DNA of 64,000 bases from Diphasiastrum complanatum (Eukaryota > Streptophyta > Lycopodiopsida > Lycopodiales > Lycopodiaceae). Below the pieces are notes generated by a model. It was not told where the DNA came from, searched no databases, and saw only the letters and a list, made by a program, of their open reading frames with translations. The position numbers were made by a program, and so were the translations under genes. Positions 55,345 to 60,440 of this stretch are shown here, piece by piece. Position 1 is the stretch's first letter. Every line of letters starts with the position of its first letter. The stretch is from the NCBI GenBank assembly GCA_029204225.1, contig CM055099.1, forward strand, positions 46,748,042 through 46,812,041, in the 5' to 3' direction.

Positions 55345-55645
55345 TTGTGTGTTCATTTATAATGCTTGAATAATGATGTGTTGCACAACTTGGACAGCTA
55401 ACAAAATGTGGAGTGGCCTCCTACGGGACTACTATTTGCCTAGAGCTTCTCTATACATGACATTGCTACAAGATGCACTTGAGAAAAATGTTTCTTTCCC
55501 TTTCAGCAATTGGAGGGTCAAATGGATTTCTCTTACAAACAGTTGGCAAAATGAACAAAAGCTATACGAGGTTCAAAGTAAAGGCGATAGTATTTCAATA
55601 TCGAAGGCAGTCTTTAGTAAATATTGTAGTAGGGAATCAATGTAG
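7807..55645 (+). CDS. NAGLU: Alpha-N-acetylglucosaminidase (GH89), 3' part, nine exons
   Basis: Plant homologue of NAGLU/CYL1, a lysosomal or vacuolar-type glycosidase that removes terminal alpha-linked N-acetylglucosamine; the Arabidopsis gene is needed for seed development. Joined segments are 7807-7857, 25704-25813, 34119-34221, 43469-43567, 43737-43847, 44296-44534, 45099-45336, 48230-48308 and 55398-55645, all GT-AG. They total 1278 bases, exactly 425 codons plus TAG, and phases match at every junction. Family signatures in order: [70 protein letters not shown], whose Glu fits the place of a GH89 catalytic carboxylate; [49 protein letters not shown]; and [18 protein letters not shown]. 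The N-terminal part, including the other catalytic Glu, lies upstream. Intron lengths are about 17.8, 8.3, 9.2, 0.17, 0.45, 0.56, 2.9 and 7.1 kb. The open frame and conserved motifs suggest a working gene. Confidence 0.9.
7858..9357. other. Start of 17.8 kb intron; no element recognised before 9358
   Basis: AT-rich intron sequence. 8430-9357 continues after the chromovirus (from 15410), so the chromovirus interrupted an older sequence here; that older sequence shows no coding motif I recognise. The 60-residue minus ORF at 8663-8845 has no recognisable domain. Confidence 0.4.
9363..9719 (-). repeat. Chromovirus 3' LTR
   Basis: 357 bases, TGTTACGA...TTACA on the minus strand. The first bases contain the perfect palindrome GTTACGAGCTCGTAAC. 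It carries about 20 bases (CTGTGTTAGGCCCGCCATGG region) that are missing in the partner LTR; the loss lies between GGCT microhomologies. The polypurine tract abuts it at 9720. Confidence 0.9.
9731..10420 (-). pseudogene. Chromovirus integrase C-terminus with chromodomain
   Basis: Residues 13-30 ([18 protein letters not shown]) are the end of the integrase core of plant gypsy elements. Residues 95-150 hold the GPF/Y-type segment ([27 protein letters not shown]). Residues about 178-225 form a chromodomain (EILDSRE...[12 protein letters not shown]...ATWER), which in chromoviruses is thought to direct insertion to particular chromatin. The frame is separated from the rest of integrase by short deletions, including one after the LSILEF-like region near 10400, so the listed Met is probably not a true start. 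Confidence 0.85.
10596..10814 (-). pseudogene. Chromovirus integrase core fragment
   Basis: This frame carries the start of the integrase catalytic core ([15 protein letters not shown], then [18 protein letters not shown]). The usual first Asp (SMDF) is replaced by Asn. It ends at a stop after KLYGA because about 10 bases present in the sister copy are missing near 10605; the following Asp and Glu region is therefore out of frame. Confidence 0.8.
10783..13293 (-). pseudogene. Chromovirus pol: protease, reverse transcriptase, RNase H, integrase zinc domain
   Basis: An 836-residue open frame. Residues 44-53 are the aspartic protease motif, here [10 protein letters not shown] with Asp in place of the usual Ser or Thr. 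RT runs from about 270 to 440, with [22 protein letters not shown] near 314 and the catalytic box FLDD at 390-393. RNase H begins near 533 with VVETDAS and includes [10 protein letters not shown]. The integrase zinc domain has His783, His790, Cys820 and Cys823. ALSRMP, conserved at the end of RNase H, reads ALRRMP. The frame has lost its link to gag because of a deletion near 13300, and runs out of frame after CQKCQV. This RT is the best-preserved one in the window. Confidence 0.88.
13257..14257 (-). pseudogene. Chromovirus gag, zinc knuckle deleted
   Basis: Begins at ATG 14257 ([13 protein letters not shown] in the sister copy). A TAG at 14149-14147 replaces a Gln codon, and loss of one T near 14053 shifts the frame. 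The capsid part is open from 14009: [19 protein letters not shown] and [13 protein letters not shown]...SWKAFEEAF are classic gypsy gag. About 80 bases after the REAILEI stretch, and a larger piece with the CCHC knuckle between PLKPDD and the protease, are missing relative to the plus-strand copy. It cannot make a functional nucleocapsid. Confidence 0.85.
15068..15404 (-). repeat. Chromovirus 5' LTR
   Basis: 337 bases, matching 9363-9719 except for scattered changes and a 20-base deletion. The minus-strand primer site TGGTATCAGAGCC begins one base after its end. Confidence 0.9.
15410..16319. other. Intron sequence between chromovirus and hAT; no gene recognised
   Basis: AT-rich, without long ORFs or repeat ends. 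It is the right flank of the chromovirus insertion and part of the loop between the two inverted chromovirus copies. Confidence 0.5.
16328..16410 (+). repeat. hAT left terminal inverted repeat and subterminal repeats
   Basis: Starts CATAGTTGCAGCG and continues with five or more GATTC/AATCG motifs in both orientations up to a T-run at 16412. The match to the right end is 13 bases, then AATCGTG after a short insertion. Confidence 0.75.
16745..16812 (+). repeat. (CT)n microsatellite
   Basis: 68 bases of uninterrupted CT inside the hAT element. It accounts for the Arg-Glu repeat ORF on the other strand, which is not coding. Confidence 0.98.
17140..17752 (-). pseudogene. hAT transposase C-terminal tail (acidic plus Arg-Gly-rich), truncated
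   Basis: The frame is open from the LTR boundary at 17752 to about 17140 and is much richer in GC than its surroundings. Order from the N side: a charged helix ([21 protein letters not shown]), a basic [12 protein letters not shown] segment, a strongly acidic stretch, [14 protein letters not shown] resembling an AT-hook, and a (Gly-Arg)n tail. The same order follows the dimerisation domain in the hAT relic at 51440-52140, which is why I assign it to hAT. The catalytic core upstream is absent. The Met given for the longest ORF is a TTG, so no start is known. Plus-strand ORFs over the same bases are shadows. Confidence 0.55.
17753..18110 (+). repeat. Chromovirus 5' LTR
   Basis: 358 bases, TGTTACGA...TTACA, starting with the same 16-base palindrome GTTACGAGCTCGTAAC (17754-17769). 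It keeps the 20-base segment lost from 15068-15404. Confidence 0.9.
18111..19006 (+). other. Chromovirus primer site and untranslated leader
   Basis: The primer site complementary to initiator tRNA-Met is at 18112-18124. The next 880 bases are leader with no long ORF; similar sequence lies at 14258-15050 in the minus-strand copy. CCAGCG-type motifs recur within it. Confidence 0.75.
19007..19927 (+). pseudogene. Chromovirus gag (capsid part), frameshifted near its end
   Basis: Starts [13 protein letters not shown] at the first ATG after the leader. Residues 40-80 form a charged coiled-coil-like helix. Residues about 115-260 are the gypsy capsid domain with [25 protein letters not shown] and the [10 protein letters not shown] segment. 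After SPTTLE near 19810 about five bases are missing compared with the minus-strand copy, so the last 35 residues are out of frame and the nucleocapsid continues in the frame at 19846-20982. Confidence 0.87.
19846..20982 (+). pseudogene. Chromovirus nucleocapsid and protease, start of RT
   Basis: A CCHC zinc knuckle ([14 protein letters not shown]) lies near residues 65-78 of this frame. The protease motif is [12 protein letters not shown], near residues 154-165, with the same Ser-to-Asp change as in the sister copy. The segment ends at a TAG (20980-20982) just before the RT fingers ([16 protein letters not shown]). The listed Met is internal; in an intact element this would be continuous with gag. 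Confidence 0.85.
20983..22062 (+). pseudogene. Chromovirus reverse transcriptase and RNase H
   Basis: Same frame as the preceding segment. A TAA near 21094 replaces the Tyr codon of the NKYP motif, and a TAG at 22060 follows RWAELMQ. Between them RT is open from 21100, with [30 protein letters not shown] and the catalytic FLDD box near 21345; RNase H has VVETDAS near 21790 and ends with the DHESLRYL region. A single-base change explains each stop. Confidence 0.87.
22069..23117 (+). pseudogene. Chromovirus integrase, cut off at its 3' end
   Basis: Follows the stop at 22060 in the same frame. It begins with the RNase H end (ADALSRMP) and an acidic Ser-rich linker, then the zinc domain (His in [10 protein letters not shown], Cys in TSCQKCQ) and the catalytic core with [17 protein letters not shown] and the [13 protein letters not shown] motif that carries the last Glu. 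Unlike the minus-strand copy, the D, D and E region is unbroken. Homology ends at LSILEF; the remaining codons to 23181 are not gypsy. Confidence 0.87.
23118..24047. other. hAT right part, non-coding
   Basis: No transposase motif on either strand; short ORFs only. It ends in a T-run and the right inverted repeat (24035-24047). Confidence 0.55.
24153..24205 (+). repeat. (GA)n microsatellite
   Basis: 53 bases of GA with one ACA interruption, about 100 bases to the right of the hAT target duplication. Confidence 0.97.
24206..25703. other. Rest of the 17.8 kb intron; one 82-base tandem duplication
   Basis: AT-rich and non-coding except for a tandem duplication at 24745-24908. It ends at the acceptor TGTAG before exon 25704. 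Confidence 0.5.
24745..24908 (+). repeat. Tandem duplication, 2 x 82 bases
   Basis: 24745-24826 and 24827-24908 start AAGAAAAACATGCTAAGAAC and end GTTCTAAC; they differ at only a few positions (for example GATTAAAT versus GTTTAAAT), so the duplication is fairly recent. Confidence 0.9.
25704..25813 (+). CDS. NAGLU: NAGLU exon ([11 protein letters not shown]...TPYIW)
   Basis: Acceptor TGTAG ends at 25703 and donor GTAGGT starts at 25814. 36 codons plus two bases of the Trp that is completed by the next exon 8.3 kb away. The product carries [18 protein letters not shown], typical of GH89. Confidence 0.9.
25952..26458 (-). repeat. Irregular short tandem repeats, open on the minus strand
   Basis: Units of roughly 24-30 bases built on AGCATG-CAACATCA and ATAGTAGCA recur from about 26210 to 26410. 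The minus strand has a 153-residue open frame rich in Asp, Val, Ala and Cys, which I read as a by-product of the repeats. It is directly left of an LTR and may be retroelement sequence, but I recognise no domain. Confidence 0.4.
26459..26858 (+). repeat. LTR, AG...CT family, 3' truncated
   Basis: Begins AGTTATGGACTCG. It matches 26900-27255 over most of its length and ends at TGCTTTCA, where others continue to CGTAACT. Confidence 0.75.
26900..27255 (+). repeat. LTR, AG...CT family, left part (continues at 32590-32681)
   Basis: Begins AGTTATGGACTCGGC. The copia-type insertion after TCTTG at 27251-27255 splits it; the remainder with CTAGATCAGTTGTGGC and CGTAACT lies at 32590-32681. Confidence 0.75.
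27256..27757 (+). repeat. Copia-type 5' LTR
   Basis: Starts TGCTGGAA where the partner has TGTTGGAA, and ends TTCCTACA. It holds three imperfect copies of a unit like AGTTGGATAGTCAATAGTCA between about 27490 and 27560, and a TATATATA box-like stretch near 27580. Confidence 0.92.
27771..28361 (+). other. Copia-type leader
   Basis: Untranslated region between primer site and gag. It contains three GGGCGC motifs (about 27797, 27955, 28086), each shortly after a Gly/Ala-type GAG or AGTAG, resembling those in the leader of the AG...CT family. Confidence 0.6.
28362..31379 (+). pseudogene. Copia gag-protease-integrase ORF, RT precisely missing, one in-frame TGA
   Basis: ATG at 28362 starts a gag of the UBN2 type ([17 protein letters not shown]). 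A TGA at 28746-28748 interrupts it, probably a CGA-to-TGA change; the same frame resumes and is open to 31379. Counting from 28764: CCHC knuckle Cys129, Cys132, His137, Cys142; protease [10 protein letters not shown] at 222-231; integrase zinc His363, His368, Cys397, Cys400; catalytic Asp428, Asp491, Glu527. The usual linker ([10 protein letters not shown]...) and the W-x(2)[20 protein letters not shown] segment that opens copia RT follow. At residue 752 the frame jumps straight to [14 protein letters not shown], normally at the RT's far end, so the catalytic YVDD part is gone in frame. The last 110 residues resemble nothing I know. Confidence 0.88.
31484..31969 (+). pseudogene. Second copia ORF repeating the integrase-RT linker
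   Basis: A 161-residue frame. Residues about 26-90 repeat in diverged form the linker of the first [31 protein letters not shown]...[11 protein letters not shown] against [28 protein letters not shown]...[10 protein letters not shown]. The rest ([18 protein letters not shown] and on) is unrecognised. It ends 118 bases before the 3' LTR. Whether it is translated is unknown; it may be an internal duplication that decayed. Confidence 0.5.
32088..32589 (+). repeat. Copia-type 3' LTR
   Basis: 502 bases, TGTTGGAA...TTCCAACA, so the ends are perfect eight-base inverted repeats. Confidence 0.92.
32590..32681 (+). repeat. Right remainder of the interrupted AG...CT LTR
   Basis: Starts with the TCTTG target copy and ends CGTAACT at 32681. 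Confidence 0.75.
32682..33720 (-). mobile_element. Degenerate minus-strand LTR-retrotransposon remnant
   Basis: At 33023-33035 the minus strand reads a purine tract (AATGGGGGAG) directly before TGTTATATCC, the layout of a polypurine tract and 3' LTR start; the LTR would then extend left toward 32690. A phrase AAGGCCCGTGGGACG resembles the LTR-like repeat at 5940-6440. To the right, minus-strand reading gives gag-like pieces such as [16 protein letters not shown] (about 33530-33580) and FVQEYTNK (about 33640), with stops. Most of pol is missing. Confidence 0.4.
34119..34221 (+). CDS. NAGLU: NAGLU exon (CMLHNFGGN...ENSTM)
   Basis: Acceptor TTACAG ends at 34118 and donor GTATCA starts at 34222. 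One base completes Trp and 34 codons follow, including [19 protein letters not shown], the strongest GH89 signature in the window. Confidence 0.92.
34222..35224. other. Start of 9.2 kb intron, nothing recognised
   Basis: AT-rich, no ORFs above background, no repeat ends. Confidence 0.45.
35225..36385 (+). repeat. Purine-rich AGGAAC array, split by a solo LTR
   Basis: From about 35270 to 35721 and again 36084-36385 the + strand is dominated by variants of (T)TAGGAACAGGAAC, with A and G forming most bases. After 36240 the motif also appears inverted (TGTTCCTA, TCCGAAATAGGAACGG), giving foldback potential. A 357-base solo LTR sits in the middle. Confidence 0.75.
35717..36083 (+). mobile_element. 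Solo LTR, AG...CT family, with GCTTA target duplication
   Basis: 35722-36078 starts AGTTATGG and ends CGTAACT, flanked exactly by GCTTA on both sides (35717-35721 and 36079-36083). Compared with 26900 it lacks roughly 75 bases after CTCATTACATT. The target copies fix the ends of this family: AG and CT rather than TG and CA. Confidence 0.88.
36386..37188. other. Possible leader of the gypsy relic, no gene
   Basis: Short ORFs only. It lies just upstream of the zinc-knuckle remnant at 37189 and may include that element's gag, too decayed to read. Confidence 0.3.
37189..40150 (+). pseudogene. Heavily decayed Ty3/gypsy pol
   Basis: In order on the + strand: a zinc knuckle with its His changed to Tyr ([14 protein letters not shown], 37229-37270); a protease end with [12 protein letters not shown] near 37650; RT with [25 protein letters not shown] near 38167-38240; an RNase H trace ([12 protein letters not shown]) near 38800; an integrase end with [10 protein letters not shown] near 39610; and [12 protein letters not shown] followed by a [12 protein letters not shown] motif near 39787-39905. 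Frameshifts and stops are frequent. A minus-strand gag piece at 39187-39420 interrupts it. No LTRs were found. Confidence 0.65.
39187..39440 (-). pseudogene. gag N-terminal fragment, opposite strand
   Basis: A 65-residue frame with a coiled-coil-like start ([17 protein letters not shown]) and [15 protein letters not shown], like the beginning of gypsy gag capsid domains. It lies in the reverse orientation inside the plus-strand relic, so it came from another insertion or an inversion. Confidence 0.4.
40412..41025 (-). pseudogene. Copia gag fragment with primer-site-like start
   Basis: The ORF at 40412-40915 carries [32 protein letters not shown] and [19 protein letters not shown], typical of copia gag (UBN2 family), and stops after the SLP motif. 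Upstream on the minus strand, near 41008-41022, TGATATCAGAGC resembles a primer-binding site, so this may be the 5' end of an element whose LTR is gone. Protease and beyond are absent. Confidence 0.6.
41026..42398 (-). mobile_element. 5' part of an AG...CT-family element: LTR, leader and short gag-like ORF
   Basis: Minus strand: LTR 42398-41970, primer site TGGTATCAGAGC (41969-41958), a leader with GGCGCTGGACAG motifs, and then, from 41297, a frame starting [12 protein letters not shown] with a helix ([21 protein letters not shown]) and a Pro/Gly-rich end. Similarity to a gag start is plausible but not proven. It is broken at about 41025 where a different copia gag begins. A related piece lies at 50160-50440. 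Confidence 0.65.
41970..42398 (-). repeat. LTR, AG...CT family (5' LTR)
   Basis: About 429 bases, AGTTATGG...CGTAACT on the minus strand; the longest copy in the window. Confidence 0.8.
42399..43468. other. End of 9.2 kb intron
   Basis: No element recognised. A near-repeat of TTTCTATCCAGCAAGA and GTTACACACTG-TAAGGACC occurs at 42760-42800 and 42818-42853. It ends with a T-run and the acceptor GGAAG. Confidence 0.45.
43469..43567 (+). CDS. NAGLU: NAGLU exon ([14 protein letters not shown]...)
   Basis: 33 codons between a weak-looking acceptor (ATGGAAG, with T8 about 12 bases upstream) and donor GTAATT. It contains [11 protein letters not shown], whose Glu corresponds to a catalytic carboxylate of GH89 by family knowledge. 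Confidence 0.9.
43737..43847 (+). CDS. NAGLU: NAGLU exon ([12 protein letters not shown]...NCSDGIA)
   Basis: 37 codons after acceptor TTTCAG, ending at donor GTAATC. The DDYATRRYG and [16 protein letters not shown] segments are typical of plant NAGLU. Confidence 0.9.
44296..44534 (+). CDS. NAGLU: NAGLU exon ([12 protein letters not shown]...KVPQYR)
   Basis: 79 codons plus two bases; acceptor TTGCAG, donor GTATTT. It starts with [15 protein letters not shown] and includes the Trp-Tyr-containing [17 protein letters not shown] helix. The middle (about 25 residues after VDP) is the variable loop of the family. Confidence 0.9.
45099..45336 (+). CDS. NAGLU: NAGLU exon ([19 protein letters not shown]...)
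   Basis: One base plus 79 codons; acceptor [25 protein letters not shown] and [14 protein letters not shown] are family hallmarks. The donor GTTCAT at 45337 is unusual but is the only one that gives the correct [10 protein letters not shown] junction. Confidence 0.88.
45337..45732. other. Intron start, no feature
   Basis: Short ORFs only; retroelement homology begins at about 45733. Confidence 0.4.
45733..47640 (+). pseudogene. Heavily decayed Ty1/copia integrase and RT in a host intron
   Basis: In order: [14 protein letters not shown] (integrase core start, 45795-45830); [20 protein letters not shown], the decayed motif around the last integrase Glu (about 46050-46110); [19 protein letters not shown] (46170-46230); [12 protein letters not shown] (RT start, 46785); [19 protein letters not shown], where AFLNG is expected (47035-47090); [15 protein letters not shown] (47165-47210); [15 protein letters not shown], where the second Asp of YVDD is Glu (47300-47345); and [18 protein letters not shown] (47410-47465). 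Stops and frameshifts throughout. LTRs were not seen. Confidence 0.75.
47641..48229. other. Intron end, no feature
   Basis: AT-rich, ending with acceptor TAACAG before exon 48230. Confidence 0.45.
48230..48308 (+). CDS. NAGLU: NAGLU exon ([15 protein letters not shown]...LHDY)
   Basis: 26 codons plus one base, donor GTACAA. Contains [15 protein letters not shown], one of the best conserved stretches of GH89. Confidence 0.92.
48397..48471 (+). repeat. (CT)n microsatellite
   Basis: 75 bases of uninterrupted CT, 90 bases after an exon. Confidence 0.98.
48472..50159. other. Intron sequence with minus-strand ORFs of unknown nature
   Basis: Overlapping minus-strand frames (48632-49272 and 49417-49704) have no domain I recognise. 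The latter is acidic and shares short phrases with 4950-5040, so it may be an old retroelement gag, which I could not confirm. Confidence 0.35.
50160..50440 (-). repeat. Fragment of the AG...CT-family leader/gag junction
   Basis: GGAGCGGACTCTTGT and the following CACCCCAA-like stretch match 41330-41360, and a GGCGCTTG motif lies near 50403. The minus frame reads VTTRVRSL, as at 41330. Confidence 0.5.
50441..51439. other. Intron sequence, nothing recognised
   Basis: AT-rich, no ORF or repeat end of note. Confidence 0.45.
51440..52140 (-). pseudogene. hAT transposase C-terminal relic: dimerisation domain, acidic region, Arg-Gly tail
   Basis: From the right: a frame with [16 protein letters not shown], then [22 protein letters not shown] (about 52010-52110), which fits the C-terminal hAT dimerisation motif (E-x-x-W...K-R-N-R-L...L-V...N-L-R-L). 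A 33-base unit ([11 protein letters not shown]) is then duplicated in tandem at about 51915-51983. The next frame has [21 protein letters not shown] and an acidic run, and an Arg-Gly-rich tail lies at 51470-51540. Stops separate the pieces. The module order matches 17140-17752. Inverted repeats were not found here. Confidence 0.6.
52440..52800 (+). pseudogene. LINE endonuclease fragment
   Basis: Reads [11 protein letters not shown], then [32 protein letters not shown], where ARDFNAKT stands for the GDFNART box of apurinic-type LINE endonucleases, and later [19 protein letters not shown]. The same series in better order lies at 58780-59110. Stops interrupt it. Confidence 0.6.
52801..53539. other. 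Intron sequence, nothing recognised
   Basis: A short A-run at about 52801; otherwise AT-rich without features. Confidence 0.4.
53540..53950 (-). repeat. LTR-like repeat, second family
   Basis: Shares ordered phrases with 5940-6440 (GCCCTATAGGCAATA, GTTCTCCCACA, GAGCTCAAGC, AAAAAGGGCC, CACATTAGCATC). It lies between two LINE pieces and may have inserted into one LINE. Confidence 0.45.
53990..54870 (+). pseudogene. LINE reverse transcriptase C-terminal part
   Basis: Three frames together read like the end of a plant LINE ORF2: [24 protein letters not shown] near 54015-54085, GSEVWG near 54235-54255, [34 protein letters not shown] near 54360-54460, [11 protein letters not shown] near 54720, and a Cys/His end ([21 protein letters not shown]) near 54795-54855. 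Each is a known element of the region after the RT palm. It is broken by stops and frameshifts. Confidence 0.6.
55293..55341 (+). repeat. (GA)n microsatellite
   Basis: 49 bases of GA, 56 bases before the last host exon. Confidence 0.97.
55398..55645 (+). CDS. NAGLU: NAGLU terminal exon
   Basis: Acceptor GGACAG ends at 55397; two bases complete an Ala codon, followed by [19 protein letters not shown], a [12 protein letters not shown] helix, KAVFSKY and TAG (55643-55645). In family members the protein ends within a few residues of this point. A possible polyadenylation signal AATAAA is at 55965-55970. Confidence 0.93.
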
Positions 55646-57279
<1,634 letters not shown>

Positions 57280-57544
57280 GGACTCCATTTGACTATGCAA
57301 AATCCCCATTAAAAACTCTTTTTTCGGTTCTGCCAAGTACATCGAATTAATCCACTGCGTACGTATGAACAACTTATGTAAAAGGTATGGACTAAGTTCA
57401 GATCATATTATTTAACACTGTCTCAATTAATTTTGGACTTTCTCAAAATCCATTTTCAAAAATGGACAAGAGAATTTCAAGATGTTAATTAATCACAAAA
57501 TAATTGAAACTTTGACAATGTTTGATACTTGTTTTTCATAAGAT

Positions 57545-58055
57545 ATATAATTAATGGAGGCCTCGCCCGCCGCGGTAGGTGGAGCCTCCAAAAAAAAATC
57601 AATAATTTTTTTTAAAAACAATTATGGAAGCCCACCCGCCACAGCTGGTGAAGCCTCCAAATTTTTTTTTTCAATTTTTTTTTTTTTTAATTTTCTTTTT
57701 GAAATTTTTTTTTTCTAGAGGCTCCACCTGCCCCTCCAGAAATTTTTTTTTTTTATGGGGGCTCTACCTGCCGTGGCGGGGAGAGCCTCTATTTTTATGG
57801 AGGCCCCACCTGCCGCTGCGGGTGGAGCGGCCAAAAAAAATTTATATTTTTAGGGAGGCCCCACCAGCCGCGGCGGGTGAAATCCCCAATTTTTTTTTTT
57901 TATGGAGGCCTCACTCGCCGCGGCCGGTGGAGCTCCAAATTTTCTTTTTTTTTTAATTTTCTTTTTTAAAGGAGGCCCCACCCGCTGCGGCCGGTGGAGT
58001 CCCAATTTTTTTTTTTTTATGGAGGCTCCACCCCTCGTAGCGGGTGGAGCTCCCA
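57545..58055 (+). repeat. GC-rich hairpin array, about nine units in T-rich spacers
   Basis: Units near 57555, 57627, 57715, 57757, 57799, 57854, 57904, 57970 and 58020 follow the plan GGAGGCCCCACCCGCCG-CGGCGGGTGGAG with variation, each a near-palindrome around a GCNGC core. Units are separated by 15-60 bases, mostly T-runs of 8-14. Long ORFs over it on both strands are compositional. Confidence 0.8.
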
Positions 58056-58129
58056 ACCTTAGACCTTTGATCCTTGGTCCGTGGACCTTAACTCTTAACT
58101 CACAGCTTCCCCTCACTTCGGTGCTACTA

Positions 58130-58269
<140 letters not shown>

Positions 58270-58389
58270 GAAACCTCCACGCTCACTGCCGACGACACCT
58301 TCATCCTCGATACTGTTGTAACCTCCACCCTTGCTACTGTTGCAACCTCCACCCTCGCTACTGCTGTCACCTCAACGTTGTCCAATGTG

Positions 58390-59607
58390 TCTACTACTGT
58401 CATGGCACCCCCCTCCACCTCATCATTTTTCACTACTGCCCCTCCCTCTCTTTCATCCTCTTCCTCTTCCACATCATCTTCACACACACACACACACACA
58501 GATCCTCCATCCACGACATCCATTCTCTACACTCCCTCCAAATCAACTGAACTCTTTTCCTCTTGGGAAGTTGACCAAATGAGAGCGGATCTCCAGTCCT
58601 TGAAGTAAGAACTTTCACAATTGAAAGAAGTAATGGTCTCCTTACTAAAGGAAAAGAACATGTTGCAGTCCAAAGTTGCTTCATTGGACGAGCATCATAA
58701 AGATTCATGGGCAGTAGTCTTGAAGAAAGGTACCAAGCCTAGCGCCCTCATTTCCTCAATTATCTCAGCCACCATAGTGTTACTTAATATTGCAGCATAT
58801 TATTTTCCACCAGAGTCCTCGTCTTTTGTTGAGGGTATTAGTTCTCCATATTATCAGGACCTCTCACCAGATATTATCAGATTTTCAGAGCGGGGGCATG
58901 TTCTGCTCACAGGGAATTTTAGTGCCCAAACGTCTTCGAGACAGAGTTCTTTGACACCATTGATTAGCTGCATGTTCGTGCCCTTGATAGTGATATGCTT
59001 GGAGTTACAAGGACCTCCACGGATAGTTGGGGACCTACTACTTCATATGGGGAGCACTTACTACAGTTTGGAGAGGCACATGAGCTAGCCATTTATAATG
59101 GCTTACCCTGCTGGCCACATTCAAACAGTTATCATGCCACTCTCACAATGGAGGATATAGTGTCGTTGACTATCTCATGGGGTCACCACCCTTATATCCA
59201 CAGTCTCTGACTTCCACGTTTCCCCCACCATCCTTTCCAATCACTCATTTCTCTCCTTCGATATCGGCCACCTTCCACCCACTCATTCATCTACACTACC
59301 CATGCTTACCCGAGCACCCACATACATATTTGATCCCACTCAGATGCCATATTATTGACAATCCTTGGCTTCACTTTCACACTCCTTTCCTCATGACAGT
59401 CCAGTCTAGGCTGCTTTTCTCACTACCTCTCTCCACATGGTTGCATCAGTACTAACCCTCCCCACAAAACCCCATCCCAAAAAGACTCGACACACACCTC
59501 GACCACAGCACTCTCCTCCATGGTACGATACCGAGTGTCATTCTCTTCATCAATCAGTAACCTATTCACGTATCCATGCCCCACATATGCTTCAATCTTC
59601 TCGACGT
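58390..59607 (+). pseudogene. LINE relic: coiled-coil region and endonuclease, interrupted by a copia insertion
   Basis: 58390-58720 is Ser/Thr/Pro-rich followed by a coiled-coil-like helix (LSQLKEVMVSLLKEKNMLQSK). Endonuclease motifs then appear: AAYYFPPESSSF (58790), DLSPDIIRFSERGHVLLTGNFSAQTSS, with GNFSAQ for GDFNAR (58860-58940), GEHLLQFGEAHELAIYNGLP (59050-59110), YSVVDYLMGSPPLY (59155-59195), SNHSFLSFDIGH, where Asp of SDH is Asn (59240-59275), and PPWYDTECHSL (59517-59550). Several frame changes. The LTR of the next element begins at 59608, inside it. Confidence 0.6.
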
Positions 59608-60427
59608 TGTGAGAAATTGGCAAAAATCTAGCTTGGTATTTTTTATGATAGAAGTTTGTAAGTGAATCTCACATGTGTGGAGGATGTTCCCACGTGTGGA
59701 GAATTGTAAAGTAAATCAAAATGTTTGATATAGGGGTCTCATAGAATTTCATAGTCAAGCATTTAGGTGTAGGATGTTGATAGGGTCAAATTTGGCATAG
59801 ATGGCAAATTATCCATTTCCACTTGTAATGCCAATATTGAGCCAAAATAGAGCCAAACTTGTGCCAATTAGAGTGTAGACAAGTGTCATGCTTTTGTTTG
59901 ATGAAGCTTAAGAGGTCCAATAGGATTTAGAGGTGGAACCTTGTGAGGTCCAATAGAAAATTGAGGTGTGCTTGAATATAGTCCAATAGAATTTAGAGGT
60001 GCATGGATCAATGGTCCAATAGGATTAAGAGGTGGCAAAGTGTGATCCAATCATAGTTAAGCATAGTGGTAGCTCATGAATCTATTAGTATCATTGTACT
60101 CCTCCTTTTGGATCTAATTGATTTTGAGATTGAGTGGATTTTGAATGTCATTGAATTTCTAGCTTTCTCTCTCTACCCGAGAGCTCTTGATGGTTTTTCT
60201 CTCTCTACCCGAGGAGAGCAGCTTGTTTTTACTTAGAATACTTTTGGAACACTTCCCACACGTGTGAGTGAGAGTTGGAAGTGATTGAATGCATGTAGTA
60301 GTGTGTTTTTGCCATAGAATCAAAGATAGATCTTGAATCTCAATCTAGTCTTGATCTTGGTGCATCTACACACCTTAGGAGATCACAAGTACATGTAGTG
60401 GACAATCCACACATGTGAAATTCAACA
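59608..60427 (+). repeat. Copia-type 5' LTR
   Basis: 820 bases, TGTGAGAA...TTCAACA. Inside are repeats of GGTCCAATAGAATTTAGAGGTG at about 59910-60040, and paired CTTTCTCTCTCTACCCGAG at 60160-60210. Confidence 0.92.
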
Positions 60428-60440
60428 TGTTATCAAAGCC

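Noticed and set aside
57545-58055. GC-rich array as a CpG-island promoter or exon
   Set aside because: Its frames are broken by the T-runs, units repeat on both strands as palindromes, and no protein family is suggested.
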